Part shown: positions 48,976 to 57,120 of the stretch, one piece after another | Layout of the letters: each line of letters starts with the position of its first letter | Position numbering within the stretch: the stretch's first letter is position 1 | Source: Paractinoplanes polyasparticus | GTDB lineage: Bacteria; Actinomycetota; Actinomycetes; Mycobacteriales; Micromonosporaceae | Direction: 5' to 3' | NCBI RefSeq assembly: GCF_019710575.1 | Contig: NZ_JAHWFK010000063.1 | Span: 1 to 64,000 of the forward strand | Length of the DNA stretch: 64,000 nt | Position numbers and translations under genes: made by a program | Notes under the pieces: generated by a model | The model's input: the letters and a program-made list of their open reading frames with translations, nothing else | What the model was told of the DNA's origin: nothing | The model's database searches: none

Positions 48976-49440
48976 TCAGGTCGGGGGTGCTTCGTCGATC
49001 AGGGTGTGCAGCGACCGTCGTAGGTGTTCGAGGTGTGGGTCGCTGAGGCGGTCGGCCCATTCGGCTTCGACCTCGGTGATGATGCGGGCTGCGTCGAGGC
49101 AGAACTGTTCGCCTCGGGGGGTGAGTCGGACCAGGGCCGCGCGGCCGTCCTGGGGGTCCGGCTGGACGTCGACGTACCCGCTGGTTTCGAGTTCGCGGAT
49201 CAGGTTGCTCATGGATTGCCGGGTCATGCCCGCGCGCTGGGCGAGAACCACGGCGCGGGTGCCGCCGGTGTCGAGGTTGGCGAACACGGCGGTGTGCGGG
49301 CCGCGGATGTTCGGGTGTCCGAGCGCGACGAGGCGGGTGATGACCTGTTCGTTGACGGCGCGGACGGCGCGCAGCAGGAGCCGGCCGAGCTCGTCGCTGC
49401 CGGCGTCGGCGAGTTGTTGCAGCGGCGATTCGTCAACCAC
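48976..49440 (-). CDS. MarR family transcriptional regulator
   Basis: A 154-residue winged-helix regulator. The DNA-binding core is VLAQRAGMTRQSMSNLIRELETSGYVDVQPDPQDGRAALVRLTPRG. GTG 49440 with AGGGGG six bases before is preferred to the TTG at 49458, which falls inside the divergent -35 box. It faces the redox operon across a region with two tandem 20-bp sites and is the probable repressor of that operon, responding to oxidants or phenolics. Confidence 0.88.
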   Translation of the reverse strand: MVDESPLQQLADAGSDELGRLLLRAVRAVNEQVITRLVALGHPNIRGPHTAVFANLDTGGTRAVVLAQRAGMTRQSMSNLIRELETSGYVDVQPDPQDGRAALVRLTPRGEQFCLDAARIITEVEAEWADRLSDPHLEHLRRSLHTLIDEAPPT

Positions 49441-49451
49441 CGGCGACCCCC

Positions 49452-49501
49452 TTGACAAACTAGGCAGCTAACCTGACTATTTAGGCAGCTTAGCTGACTA
49501 T
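49452..49501 (+). promoter_or_regulatory. Promoter of the redox operon with tandem MarR sites
   Basis: TTGACA (49452-49457), 17 bases, GACTAT (49475-49480) form a sigma-70-like promoter. Two 20-bp direct repeats, TAGGCAGCTaacCTGACTAT at 49461-49480 and TAGGCAGCTtagCTGACTAT at 49482-49501, start 21 bases apart, cover the spacer, -10 and start region. Each is an imperfect palindrome. Binding would block RNA polymerase. Confidence 0.65.
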
Positions 49502-49525
49502 ATCAGTTCGACCGGGAGGTACGTC

Positions 49526-49987
49526 ATGTCCACCACCACCGCGGTTCCCGACCTCGGCACCGTCATGCCCGACCTCACACTCGTCTCACCCGATGGCAAC
49601 CGCACCAGCCTGCACGCCGTCCGCGGCGGCAGGGCAACAGTCGCGTATTTCCTGCGGGCTGCTGACTGCCCGATCTGCCTCAAGCACGCCCGGTCGTTGG
49701 CCGAGCTGGCCGAAGCCGGCAACCTCGGCGGCGCGTCGGTCATCCTGATCGCCCCCGGCGGTGCCCCCGAGGCCGCCGCGGTCGCTGCCAAGGCGCCCTC
49801 GGCCGCCGTCACCGCGTGGGCCTCCGGGGCCGGGCACGCTGCCGCCGGGCTGGGCACGTTCCTGACCATCCAGCACAGCGGGACGTTCCTCGTCGCTGCC
49901 GACGGCACGATCCGGTACCGGCGCACCAGCACGGTGCCGCAGATGAGCCTGAACCGCAAGGAGCTGCTCGAGGCGGTCGCTCGATGA
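49526..49987 (+). CDS. Thioredoxin-fold peroxiredoxin-like protein
   Basis: A 153-residue redoxin. The fold is seen in MPDLTLVSPDGN, AYFLRAADCPICLKHARSL and LIAPGGAP; cysteines 48 and 51 (CPIC) lie at the active-site position of AhpC/TSA-type proteins. The start ATG has GGGAGG upstream. It is the first gene of the MarR-controlled operon and overlaps the reductase gene by ATGA. A likely role is reduction of peroxides or protein thiols with electrons from the neighbouring reductase. Confidence 0.82.
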   Translation: MSTTTAVPDLGTVMPDLTLVSPDGNRTSLHAVRGGRATVAYFLRAADCPICLKHARSLAELAEAGNLGGASVILIAPGGAPEAAAVAAKAPSAAVTAWASGAGHAAAGLGTFLTIQHSGTFLVAADGTIRYRRTSTVPQMSLNRKELLEAVAR

Positions 49988-50922
49988 ACGCTGAGGTTGT
50001 CGTTCTCGGCGGCGGACCGGCCGGGTACACCGCCGCCATCTACCTGGCCCGCGCCGACCTGCGGCCGATCGTGGTCGAAGGGTCGGCGTCCGGGGGTGCC
50101 CTGATGACGACCAGCACGGTCGCGAACTATCCCGGCTTCGCCGACGGTGTCCTCGGGCCGGACTTGGTCGAAGCCATGCGCCGTCAGGCGGCGAACTTCG
50201 GCGCCGTGTTTCTGGAGGAGGACGCCGTCGCGGTGAGCCTGACCGGCCCGGTAAAGACGATCACGACCGAGGACCGGGTCCTGCGCTCGCGGGCGGTGGT
50301 CCTGGCAACCGGGTCACGCTGGCGCCGGATGGGCGTGCCGGGAGAGGAAGATTTCGTCGGCCGCGGCGTGGGTAGCTGCGCGACCTGCGACGGCGCCTAT
50401 TTCCGCGATCAGGACGTCGCCGTCGTCGGTGGCGGCGACAGTGCGGTCGAGGAGGCGACGTTCCTGACCCGCTTCGCCCGCTCGGTGACCCTGGTGCATC
50501 GCCGGGACACCCTGCGCGCCGGCAAAGCCATGCAGAAGCGAGCTGCCGCTGACGCCAAGATCAGCGTCCTGTGGAACCACGAAACGGTCTCGGTCGACGG
50601 CGACGACACCGTCTCCGCCCTACGCGTCCGGCATACCGGCACCCACCAGGAACGAAGCCTGCCCGTCACCGGCGTCTTCGTCGCGATCGGGCACGACCCC
50701 GCCAGTGACCTGTTCCGCGGGCAGGTGGACCTCGATGAGCACGGCTACGTCCGAACCACCGGCCGCTCCACCCGGACGAACCTGGACGGGGTCTTCGCCG
50801 CCGGCGACCTCGCCGACCCGACCTACCGCCAGGCCATCACCTCCGCCGGCACCGGCGCAGCGGCCGCCCTCGACGCGGAGCACTGGCTCACCACGGCAGA
50901 CACCAGCAGCAAGGAGAACTGA
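49984..50922 (+). CDS. Thioredoxin reductase-like flavoprotein
   Basis: A 312-residue NADPH-dependent reductase. The FAD motif LGGGPAGYTAAIYLARA is at residues 8-24; the active-site disulfide is Cys132/Cys135 in GSCATCDG; the NADPH fold is VVGGGDSAVEEATFL; GVFAAGDLADPTYRQAI contacts flavin near the end. The full set fits TrxB rather than a ferredoxin reductase. It is coupled to the redoxin gene, which is presumably its substrate since no thioredoxin gene is adjacent. The housekeeping trxB is probably elsewhere. Confidence 0.88.
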   Translation: MNAEVVVLGGGPAGYTAAIYLARADLRPIVVEGSASGGALMTTSTVANYPGFADGVLGPDLVEAMRRQAANFGAVFLEEDAVAVSLTGPVKTITTEDRVLRSRAVVLATGSRWRRMGVPGEEDFVGRGVGSCATCDGAYFRDQDVAVVGGGDSAVEEATFLTRFARSVTLVHRRDTLRAGKAMQKRAAADAKISVLWNHETVSVDGDDTVSALRVRHTGTHQERSLPVTGVFVAIGHDPASDLFRGQVDLDEHGYVRTTGRSTRTNLDGVFAAGDLADPTYRQAITSAGTGAAAALDAEHWLTTADTSSKEN

Positions 50923-50923
50923 A

Positions 50924-51295
50924 ATGCCCTGCACCCGCCACGACGAAGCCGAAGAACAACACATGCACGGGTTCGTCTTCCAGTCGCTGGCCCGATCCGA
51001 ACAAGGCTCGACCGAGCTGGCGGTCTGGCGAATCCACGCCCCGGCCGGCGCGGCTTCCCCCGCGCACTCGATGAGCCACGAGGAGGTCTTCGTCATCCAG
51101 CGCGGCAGGTTCGTCGCCACGGTCGGCGAGGAGCAGATCGAAGTCGGACCCGGCGACTGCCTCACAGTGCCCGCCGAAACGCCGTTCCAACTGACCAACC
51201 CCTTCGACCAACCGGCCGAGGCCATCGCCTGCACCCGCCTCGGAATGGCGGCCACCATCAATGGGCAGAGCCTGACGCCGCCCTGGGCGCGCTGA
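50924..51295 (+). CDS. Cupin-domain protein
   Basis: A 123-residue single cupin: MSHEEVFVIQRGRFVATVG is the first motif (with His/Glu metal ligands) and VGPGDCLTVPAETPFQLTNP the second. AAGGAG lies eight bases before the ATG at 50924, one base after the reductase stop, so it belongs to the redox operon. It could be a dioxygenase or a ligand-binding protein; the function is not clear. Confidence 0.8.
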   Translation: MPCTRHDEAEEQHMHGFVFQSLARSEQGSTELAVWRIHAPAGAASPAHSMSHEEVFVIQRGRFVATVGEEQIEVGPGDCLTVPAETPFQLTNPFDQPAEAIACTRLGMAATINGQSLTPPWAR

Positions 51296-51574
51296 ACAGA
51301 CCCCCGCACATAAAACACCACCTACAGGCGGCGTATCGCCGGTCTCTCGATGGTGGAACGCGGAGTTCCCCTTGCCCGCCCTCGCCGTCGTGGATCCGCA
51401 CTTGGTGGTGTGCTGTGCCCTGTGCGCCGTCACCTGTGTTGCGTGCTGGGCATGCGTTGTGTGTCGGGGAGTCGAACCCCCGCGCCTGCCCCCGGCGCGC
51501 CAGGCGTGAGCCGGATTACCCGCCGGCTCTCGGGTTCGTGCGCGCCTCCACGTCGGCTACCTGCTCCGCGTACG

Positions 51575-52039
51575 TCAGTCGAGCAGGTCGACCTCCCAGT
51601 TCATCCGCTGGATCGTCGTGTCGACCTCGCGGATCTGCCGGGCGAGGTCGTCGGCCTGGCTCCGGATCGCGGCGACCGGCAGCGCGGGGATCATCCTCAG
51701 CTCCGAACGGAGCTGCCGGTATCCGCGCTGACCCTCGCCGGCCGCGGCGTCGGCGGCCGCGCTGATGATGCTGTGCCGCAGGCGCAGGACGTCGCGACGG
51801 GCGAGCGCGTCGGTCAGCGTGCCGTCCCCGACCGGGGTGGCGGCGTTGGTGCGATTGATCCGGCGGATCAGCGACTCGAGCTGGTCGAGCACCTCGCTCG
51901 CCTCGGCCAGCAGGGACGCGGCGTCCTCGGCGGGCGTCTCGCCTTCCTGATAGCGGGCGCTGCCCGTGATGCGGGAGCGGAGCTGTTCGGCGCGGCGCGA
52001 CGCATCCGCGCGCAGCGCGAGAGCCTCGGCAAGTTTCAT
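51575..52039 (-). CDS. DIP1984 family protein
   Basis: A 154-residue helical protein starting MKLAEALALRADASRRAEQLRSRI, with GETPAEDAASLLAEASEVLDQLESLIRRINRTNAAT, the signature of the DIP1984 (septicolysin-like) family. Two long coiled-coil-like helices with a basic strand; function unknown. ATG 52039 is preferred to the upstream in-frame codon. It lies 43 bases beyond the PucR stop, in the same direction. Confidence 0.8.
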   Translation of the reverse strand: MKLAEALALRADASRRAEQLRSRITGSARYQEGETPAEDAASLLAEASEVLDQLESLIRRINRTNAATPVGDGTLTDALARRDVLRLRHSIISAAADAAAGEGQRGYRQLRSELRMIPALPVAAIRSQADDLARQIREVDTTIQRMNWEVDLLD

Positions 52040-52082
52040 GGAAGCAGTATGGCGGCCCAAGATCGGAGGCGCCTCCGATAAT

Positions 52083-53597
52083 TCAGCCGGCGGCGTTGTC
52101 GCTCCACAGTGCGGTCAAGGCATAGGAAAGCACGTGCAGAGCGAGCCGCTGGCCGGGCTCGTCATAGGTCAGGCCGAGCTGGCGGGCCCGGGCGAGCCGG
52201 GCCAGAACCGTGTTGCGGTGTACGCCGAGATGCTGGGAAGCCTGGCTCAGCGACCCGCCCGCGTCGAGCACCGCGAGCACCGTCTGCACCAGCGCGGCCC
52301 GGTCCTTGGCGGCCATCAGCTCCTCCAGGCACAGGTCGGCCACCTGGGCGATCTCGGTGGTGGGCAGCCAGGCCAGGGCCGCGTTCGCGCCCACCTGGTC
52401 GAACCACTGCACCGCCCCCGGGCCGCTCTCGCGGGCCACGTGCGCGGCGAGCCGGGCCTCGGCCACCGAGCGCATCAGGCCGGCCACCCCGGCGTGGGCC
52501 CGGCCGACCCCGATCACCAGCCGGTGGGCGACCGCCGAGTCGCGGAAGCCGGCCAGGGCGCGGCGCAGCGCGACCACGTCGTCCGGGTCGGCGCCGCTGT
52601 GCCACGAGATCCAGCCGTCGCCCTCGGCCACCAGCGGCCAGGTCGAGTGGCCGCGCTGCCACGAGGCGCGGATGAGGTAGGTGATCTCGGGCGGCGGCTC
52701 GCCGGACGGGCGCAGCGGCGCCAGCCACACCGCCCGGTTGGCCTCCCCCACCTGCCAGCCGAGTTCGCTGGTCCAGGCCGGAACCTCGATGCCGGCCTGC
52801 TCGCCGGAGGGCGGCGGCGCGGACGGCAGCCGGCGCAGCAGGCCGAACGCTGCCTGCTCGTGCGCGGCCCGGGTGGCGGCGTCGAGGCGGCTCTGCGCCC
52901 ATGCCGCCTGCAGCGACGGCCGGGCCAGCCGGAGCAGCGACTCCACCTGTTCGACCGAGGCCGGGCCGGACACCGGCACCGCGGCCACCAGGCGTGCGGC
53001 CGACCGTTCCCCCGGCGCGTGCACCTCGACCTCGATCTGACGCATCTGCGGCCGTTCGGTCAGCGCCGCGCTCTGCCCGGCGATCACCACTCCGCCGATC
53101 ACCAGGGCGACCGGCACCTGCTGCAGCTCGCGGTTGAGCACTCCGAGCACCCCACGGATGCCGGTCTGCTCGGCCAGCAGCTCGGCCAGCCGGGCCTGGC
53201 GCAGCGCCCGGGCCGCGGCGGGCGCGCTGACCTGCCCGGCCAGCTGCAGGGCGACGTCGACCGGGTCGTCGTCGATGAGGATCAGCGACATGTGAAGGCG
53301 CTCGGCCAGCGCGACGCTGGAGCCGCCGGCCACGGAGCGCGAAACGACCACCGCCGACAGGTTGCGTTCCCAGGCCAGATGCAGGGCGGCGGCCAGCGAC
53401 CAGCCGCCGGTGGCCGCCTCGTTGTGCAGCACGACCAGAACGTGCGGGGTGCAGCGCCGCAGCCGGTCGAACGTCTCGGCCAGCACCACCTGCTCGACCG
53501 TGCGGGACGGGTCGGCCAGGTGCGGCTCGGCGGCGGCCAGCGGCTGAATGCGGGCCAGCTCGCCGAGCGTGATGGGCAGCGTCGAAGTGCGCCTCAC
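52083..53597 (-). CDS. PucR/CdaR family transcriptional regulator
   Basis: A 504-residue regulator. The N-terminal half is a purine-catabolism PucR-like sensor (TLGELARIQPLAAA, AVVVSRSVAG). The C-terminal helix-turn-helix of the PucR_2 type is LDAGGSLSQASQHLGVHRNTVLARLARARQLG near residue 450. PucR proteins govern purine or nitrogen catabolism. It adjoins the DUF917 gene in the same direction by four bases and is the probable controller of the hydantoinase-type locus downstream of the ABC transporter. Confidence 0.85.
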   Translation of the reverse strand: MRRTSTLPITLGELARIQPLAAAEPHLADPSRTVEQVVLAETFDRLRRCTPHVLVVLHNEAATGGWSLAAALHLAWERNLSAVVVSRSVAGGSSVALAERLHMSLILIDDDPVDVALQLAGQVSAPAAARALRQARLAELLAEQTGIRGVLGVLNRELQQVPVALVIGGVVIAGQSAALTERPQMRQIEVEVHAPGERSAARLVAAVPVSGPASVEQVESLLRLARPSLQAAWAQSRLDAATRAAHEQAAFGLLRRLPSAPPPSGEQAGIEVPAWTSELGWQVGEANRAVWLAPLRPSGEPPPEITYLIRASWQRGHSTWPLVAEGDGWISWHSGADPDDVVALRRALAGFRDSAVAHRLVIGVGRAHAGVAGLMRSVAEARLAAHVARESGPGAVQWFDQVGANAALAWLPTTEIAQVADLCLEELMAAKDRAALVQTVLAVLDAGGSLSQASQHLGVHRNTVLARLARARQLGLTYDEPGQRLALHVLSYALTALWSDNAAG

Positions 53598-53601
53598 AGA
53601 A

Positions 53602-54711
53602 TCACCGCCGACGAGGATGGGCCAGGGGGATGCCGTGGGAGCCCATGCCGACCATCTCCATGCCCCGCGGCGAGTACCAGACCGCGTCGGCCGGGGTCGC
53701 CAGCACGTCGACCAGATCGCCCGGCTCGAGGCTGTCCAGCGTGGCCAGCACGCCCCGGGAGACGTCGAGCAGGCTGATCAGGTCGGGGGCGCCGGCGACC
53801 AGCGCGCCGTCGGCGAAGACCGCCACGATCTCGCTGCGCAGCTCGATGCGCAGCTGCCGGCCGAGCCCGCCGGTCTCCTCGACGACCAGGCTGGAGGGGT
53901 GGGCCGGGATGGTGACGTCGCTGGGCCGGCTCAGGTGCTCGAGCTCGGCGATGCGGCCCCGGGCGAGCCGGCGGCAACCGGTGATCGTGCCGAGCCGGGT
54001 GACCAGCACGTCGGGGTCGGTGCGGTCGAGCAGCAGCCGCCCCACGTTGGCGATCCGCGACACGGTGCCCGGCAGGGCGGCGCGGCGGAGGACGCCGGCG
54101 GTGGTCGGGTACGCGGCCAGGGCGGCCCAGCCGCCGACGGTGTCCACGTTCGCCCGCAGCATCCGGTCGGCGCGCGGCCCGGACGGCACCTCGACCAGCA
54201 CGCTCTCCCCGGTCGGACCGACCGCGGCCAGCGGCGTCGGCGACACCCCGGACAGGTGCATCGCGGTGTGGTGGATCAGGGCGAACGTCCGGCCCATGCC
54301 GTCCGCGTCGAGCAACGGGACGCGCAGCTGGGCCGCGGCCACCACGGCGACCAGCGCGCTGATCGTGGCGGCGGCCAGCGGATAGACGGCGCCGAACGAC
54401 ACCCGCTGCAGCCGCTCGATCTGCCGGACCGCCATCTCGAACTCGTCGCCCGCCGGCGGCAGGTCGGCCATCGCCGAGCCGGAGCCCAGCACGCACACCG
54501 ACACGCAGGGCGTCTCCGGGGGAACGGCTTCGACGCGCAGCAGCGGCACCGGGCCGTTACGGTCGAGCAGACCGGCGAGCCACGACGTGATCGACGAGCG
54601 GTTGGCGTCGCCGACCGCGGGCGAGTAGAACTTGGCCCCCTCGTACAGGGCCGGCACGTCCTCGGCGGTGATCGACGCGCTCGCGCCGATGTAGCCGGGC
54701 TGCCCGGTCAC
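53602..54711 (-). CDS. DUF917 family protein
   Basis: A 369-residue protein of the DUF917 family, commonly encoded beside hydantoinase/oxoprolinase A proteins. Family patterns include ITAEDVPALYEGAKFYS-like N-terminus, LLDADGMGRTFALIHHTAMHLSG near 135, and the C-terminal DVLATPADAVWYSP region. The biochemical role is unknown; a C-terminal hydantoinase partner function is assumed. GTG 54711 lies seven bases after the stop of the hydantoinase-like gene, so these are one operon with PucR downstream. Confidence 0.85.
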   Translation of the reverse strand: MTGQPGYIGASASITAEDVPALYEGAKFYSPAVGDANRSSITSWLAGLLDRNGPVPLLRVEAVPPETPCVSVCVLGSGSAMADLPPAGDEFEMAVRQIERLQRVSFGAVYPLAAATISALVAVVAAAQLRVPLLDADGMGRTFALIHHTAMHLSGVSPTPLAAVGPTGESVLVEVPSGPRADRMLRANVDTVGGWAALAAYPTTAGVLRRAALPGTVSRIANVGRLLLDRTDPDVLVTRLGTITGCRRLARGRIAELEHLSRPSDVTIPAHPSSLVVEETGGLGRQLRIELRSEIVAVFADGALVAGAPDLISLLDVSRGVLATLDSLEPGDLVDVLATPADAVWYSPRGMEMVGMGSHGIPLAHPRRR

Positions 54712-54718
54712 CGGGACT

Positions 54719-56005
54719 TCACCGGCCGGCCAGCGACGTGTCGGGCGAGCCGGCGACCCGCACCCGGATGCGGATCGTGCCCGACGGGCTGTACGGCACG
54801 GCCACCGTGGAGACCTCGGCCACGCGCGTGGAGCCGGGGGCGGCGCCGTTGGCCATCACCATCGCGGTGGCTCTCTCCTCGGCGTCGCGGCGGACGTGGT
54901 CGAGCTCGGCCGCCGACTCGATGAAGGCGACCTCGTCGAGCCAGGAGGCGGGCTGGCTGATCGCGGCCCCGACGCAGGCCAGCACGTGTGGCGGCGCCTC
55001 GGGCCGGATCACCGGGACGTCGGCCCCGCCGGGATAGGAGTCCGGCGGCGCCCCGGTCAGCACCGCCATCGGCACCACCAGTTCGGTGCCGATGCCCACG
55101 GGCACGTCCGGGCGCACCACGGCCAGGCCGTGCCGCACCTCGCCGGCCACCGGGCGGCCGTCGCGCGACAGCAGCACCCGGCAGTCGTCGAGCCCGGCCA
55201 GGTGAGCGGCGCCGCACAGCTCCAGCGCCTCGGTGGCGCCGAACGCCACGACCGGGGTGACCCGGATGCGCGAGGGCGTGCTGTAGCCGCCGTCGCCCCG
55301 GGCCACGCGCAGCTCGAGCGATCCCGGCAGGCGGGCCAGCGTACGTTCGCAGCGGTCGAGCACCCGCTCGGTGAGCGCGGTCAGCGCGCTGTCGATCACC
55401 ACCGTGGCCTCCCGGGCCACCAGCCCCTGGCCGCCGTAGTCGCTGGCCACCGAGATGCGGGCGCCGGGCACGGCGGCCAGGATCGCGTCCGCCACCTCGC
55501 GCTCGTGCGCCGGGCGGGCCTGCGAGCCGGCCGCGACGATCGCCACGTGCCGGATGCCGGTGCCGGCCAGCTCCTCGCAGAGCAGGGCCAGCCCGTCCCC
55601 GTCGAGCGGGGTCAGCTCGTTGCCGAGCAGGTCGTGGCCGCCGGCCACGGTCCAGCGGCGCGCTATGCGCCGCTCGACCAGTTCGGCCGGCGAACGGGCC
55701 AGGGCCGGGTCGGTGGCCGCGCGCGGCACGATCCGGACGGCGGCCACCGGCGGAACTTCGGCCTCGGTCCGCACGAGGGTGTCCAGCAGCAGCGGGGCGA
55801 GGTCGACGGTGACCGCGCCGGCGCCGCCGGGAGCGGCGCGCAACGCCACCCCGACCGCCGCCGCGATCACGCCCTCCAGGTCGGCGCGTGCCGGCGCGAC
55901 CGGTTCCACCGGCAGGACCGTCGCGCCGTGCACCACCGCGGCGTAGGCCCGGTGCGGGCGCAGAGTGACCCCGATGTGGGCGACATCATCACCCTGAGCA
56001 GGCAT
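54719..56005 (-). CDS. Divergent hydantoinase A-like protein lacking the ATP motif
   Basis: A 428-residue protein related in layout to HyuA: ELTPLDGDGLALLCEELAG and SDYGGQGLVAREATVVIDSALTALTERVL align with the middle of HyuA, and VVAFGATEALELCGAAHLAG with its later part. At the start, where HyuA has DVGGTNTD, this protein has IGVTLRPHRAYAAVV, so the phosphate-binding loop is gone. It is about 250 residues shorter. ATG 56005 is chosen; TTG 56020 is inside the upstream hairpin. Together with DUF917 it may form a non-hydrolytic or altered complex. Confidence 0.65.
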   Translation of the reverse strand: MPAQGDDVAHIGVTLRPHRAYAAVVHGATVLPVEPVAPARADLEGVIAAAVGVALRAAPGGAGAVTVDLAPLLLDTLVRTEAEVPPVAAVRIVPRAATDPALARSPAELVERRIARRWTVAGGHDLLGNELTPLDGDGLALLCEELAGTGIRHVAIVAAGSQARPAHEREVADAILAAVPGARISVASDYGGQGLVAREATVVIDSALTALTERVLDRCERTLARLPGSLELRVARGDGGYSTPSRIRVTPVVAFGATEALELCGAAHLAGLDDCRVLLSRDGRPVAGEVRHGLAVVRPDVPVGIGTELVVPMAVLTGAPPDSYPGGADVPVIRPEAPPHVLACVGAAISQPASWLDEVAFIESAAELDHVRRDAEERATAMVMANGAAPGSTRVAEVSTVAVPYSPSGTIRIRVRVAGSPDTSLAGR

Positions 56006-56016
56006 TTGATGATCGT

Positions 56017-56113
56017 ACAAGGGCCCTCCGGCGGATCACGTGGGAGCGAGGCGAGGTCCAGGTGGTGGCTGGGCCACGCCGCACACCCGCGTGATCCGCC
56101 GGAGGGCCCTTGT
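56017..56113 (-). terminator. 24-bp perfect inverted repeat between permease and hydantoinase-like genes
   Basis: ACAAGGGCCCTCCGGCGGATCACG (arms 56017-56040 and 56090-56113) is perfectly inverted over a 49-base loop that has its own small hairpin (GTGG/CCAC). It begins three bases after the permease stop and ends 11 bases before the ATG of the next gene, so it may terminate or process the ABC transporter mRNA. Confidence 0.6.
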
Positions 56114-56115
56114 GG

Positions 56116-57120
56116 TCAGCGGCTACGTTTTCGCAGCCAGCGGTCCATGGTCACGGCGAACAGGATCAGCAGGCCCTGCAGAACCTGTTGGTAGATCGTG
56201 TCCCAGCCGAGCAGGTTGAAGCCGTTGCCGATCAGGGTGAGCAGCAGCGCGCCGACCAGGGCCCGCCAGACCGCGCCCTCCCCGCCGAGGATGCTGGTGC
56301 CGCCGACCACCGCGGCCGCGATCGCGGTCAGCTCCATGCCGGTCGCCATCGTCGACTGGGCCGAGCCGGCCCGGGAGGCCAGGATGAGCCCGGCCAGCGC
56401 CGAGCACACGCCGCTGATCATGAAAGCGGTGACGTGGATCGAGCCGACCCGGATGCCGGACAGGCGGGCCGCCTCGGCGTTGCCGCCCACCGCGTACAGC
56501 CGGCGGCCGAACGTCGTGCGGGAGACCACGACGGCCAGGATCGCCACCACCACGACGAACATGATCGTGGCCGAGGTCAACCCGAACAGGGACGGCCACG
56601 TGAGCATGCCGAAGTTCTCGGCCGACGCGGTCAGCGGATAGACGATCGCGCCGCCGGTCACCATGACGGCCAGGCCGCGGTAGACCAGGCTGGTGGCCAG
56701 CGTGCCGACGAACGAGTTGACGCCGCTGCGCACCACGACCGTGCCCGTGACGAAGCCGAGCAGCGCGCCCGCCACGACGGCCGCGGCGAACCCGACGTAC
56801 ACGTCGGTGACCCGGCCGACCTGGACGCCGATGATCGCCGAGAGGGCGAGCGTGGCGCTGGCCGTCAGGTCGAAGACGCCGCTGATGATGCAGATGGTGG
56901 CGCCCGTGGCCAGCAGGCCCAGCACCGCCGTCTGGTCGAGCAGGTTGACGAGGTTACCGCTGGTCAGGAACGTGTCGGTGCTGAGCGACAGCGCGATCAC
57001 GATGATGACGAGGGCGGCCACGATGCCGTAGTCGCGCATCCGGAAGGCGAGGCGTGACATGTTGTTGCCCGCGGATGGCGCGGGCGCCGCGGCGGTCTGT
57101 GGCGTTGTGTCGACGCTCAA
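56116..57120 (-). CDS. Ribose-type ABC transporter permease
   Basis: A 334-residue membrane permease of the BPD_transp_2 family (RbsC-like) with about ten helices: YGIVAALVIIVIALSL, LGLLATGATICIISGVFDLT and the family motif LTASATLALSAIIGV. The EAA-type loop is near GGNAEAARLSGI. TTG 57120 overlaps the ATPase stop (TTGA); ATG at 57060 is the alternative. Works with the ATPase and binding protein to import a small sugar or nucleoside-like solute, plausibly a cyclic amide used by the locus. Confidence 0.85.
   Translation of the reverse strand: MSVDTTPQTAAAPAPSAGNNMSRLAFRMRDYGIVAALVIIVIALSLSTDTFLTSGNLVNLLDQTAVLGLLATGATICIISGVFDLTASATLALSAIIGVQVGRVTDVYVGFAAAVVAGALLGFVTGTVVVRSGVNSFVGTLATSLVYRGLAVMVTGGAIVYPLTASAENFGMLTWPSLFGLTSATIMFVVVVAILAVVVSRTTFGRRLYAVGGNAEAARLSGIRVGSIHVTAFMISGVCSALAGLILASRAGSAQSTMATGMELTAIAAAVVGGTSILGGEGAVWRALVGALLLTLIGNGFNLLGWDTIYQQVLQGLLILFAVTMDRWLRKRSR

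Noticed and set aside
51463..51570. tRNA-like T-arm (GGGGGTTCGACTCCCCG on the minus strand) with a GAGCCGG/CCGGCTC hairpin nearby
   Set aside because: No D-arm, no pairing acceptor strands and an eight-base loop in the hairpin; it does not fold as a tRNA, so I list no gene.
52083..53777. Long plus-strand frames over the PucR gene
   Set aside because: Composition of complement reading; PucR has clear sensor and helix-turn-helix motifs on the minus strand.
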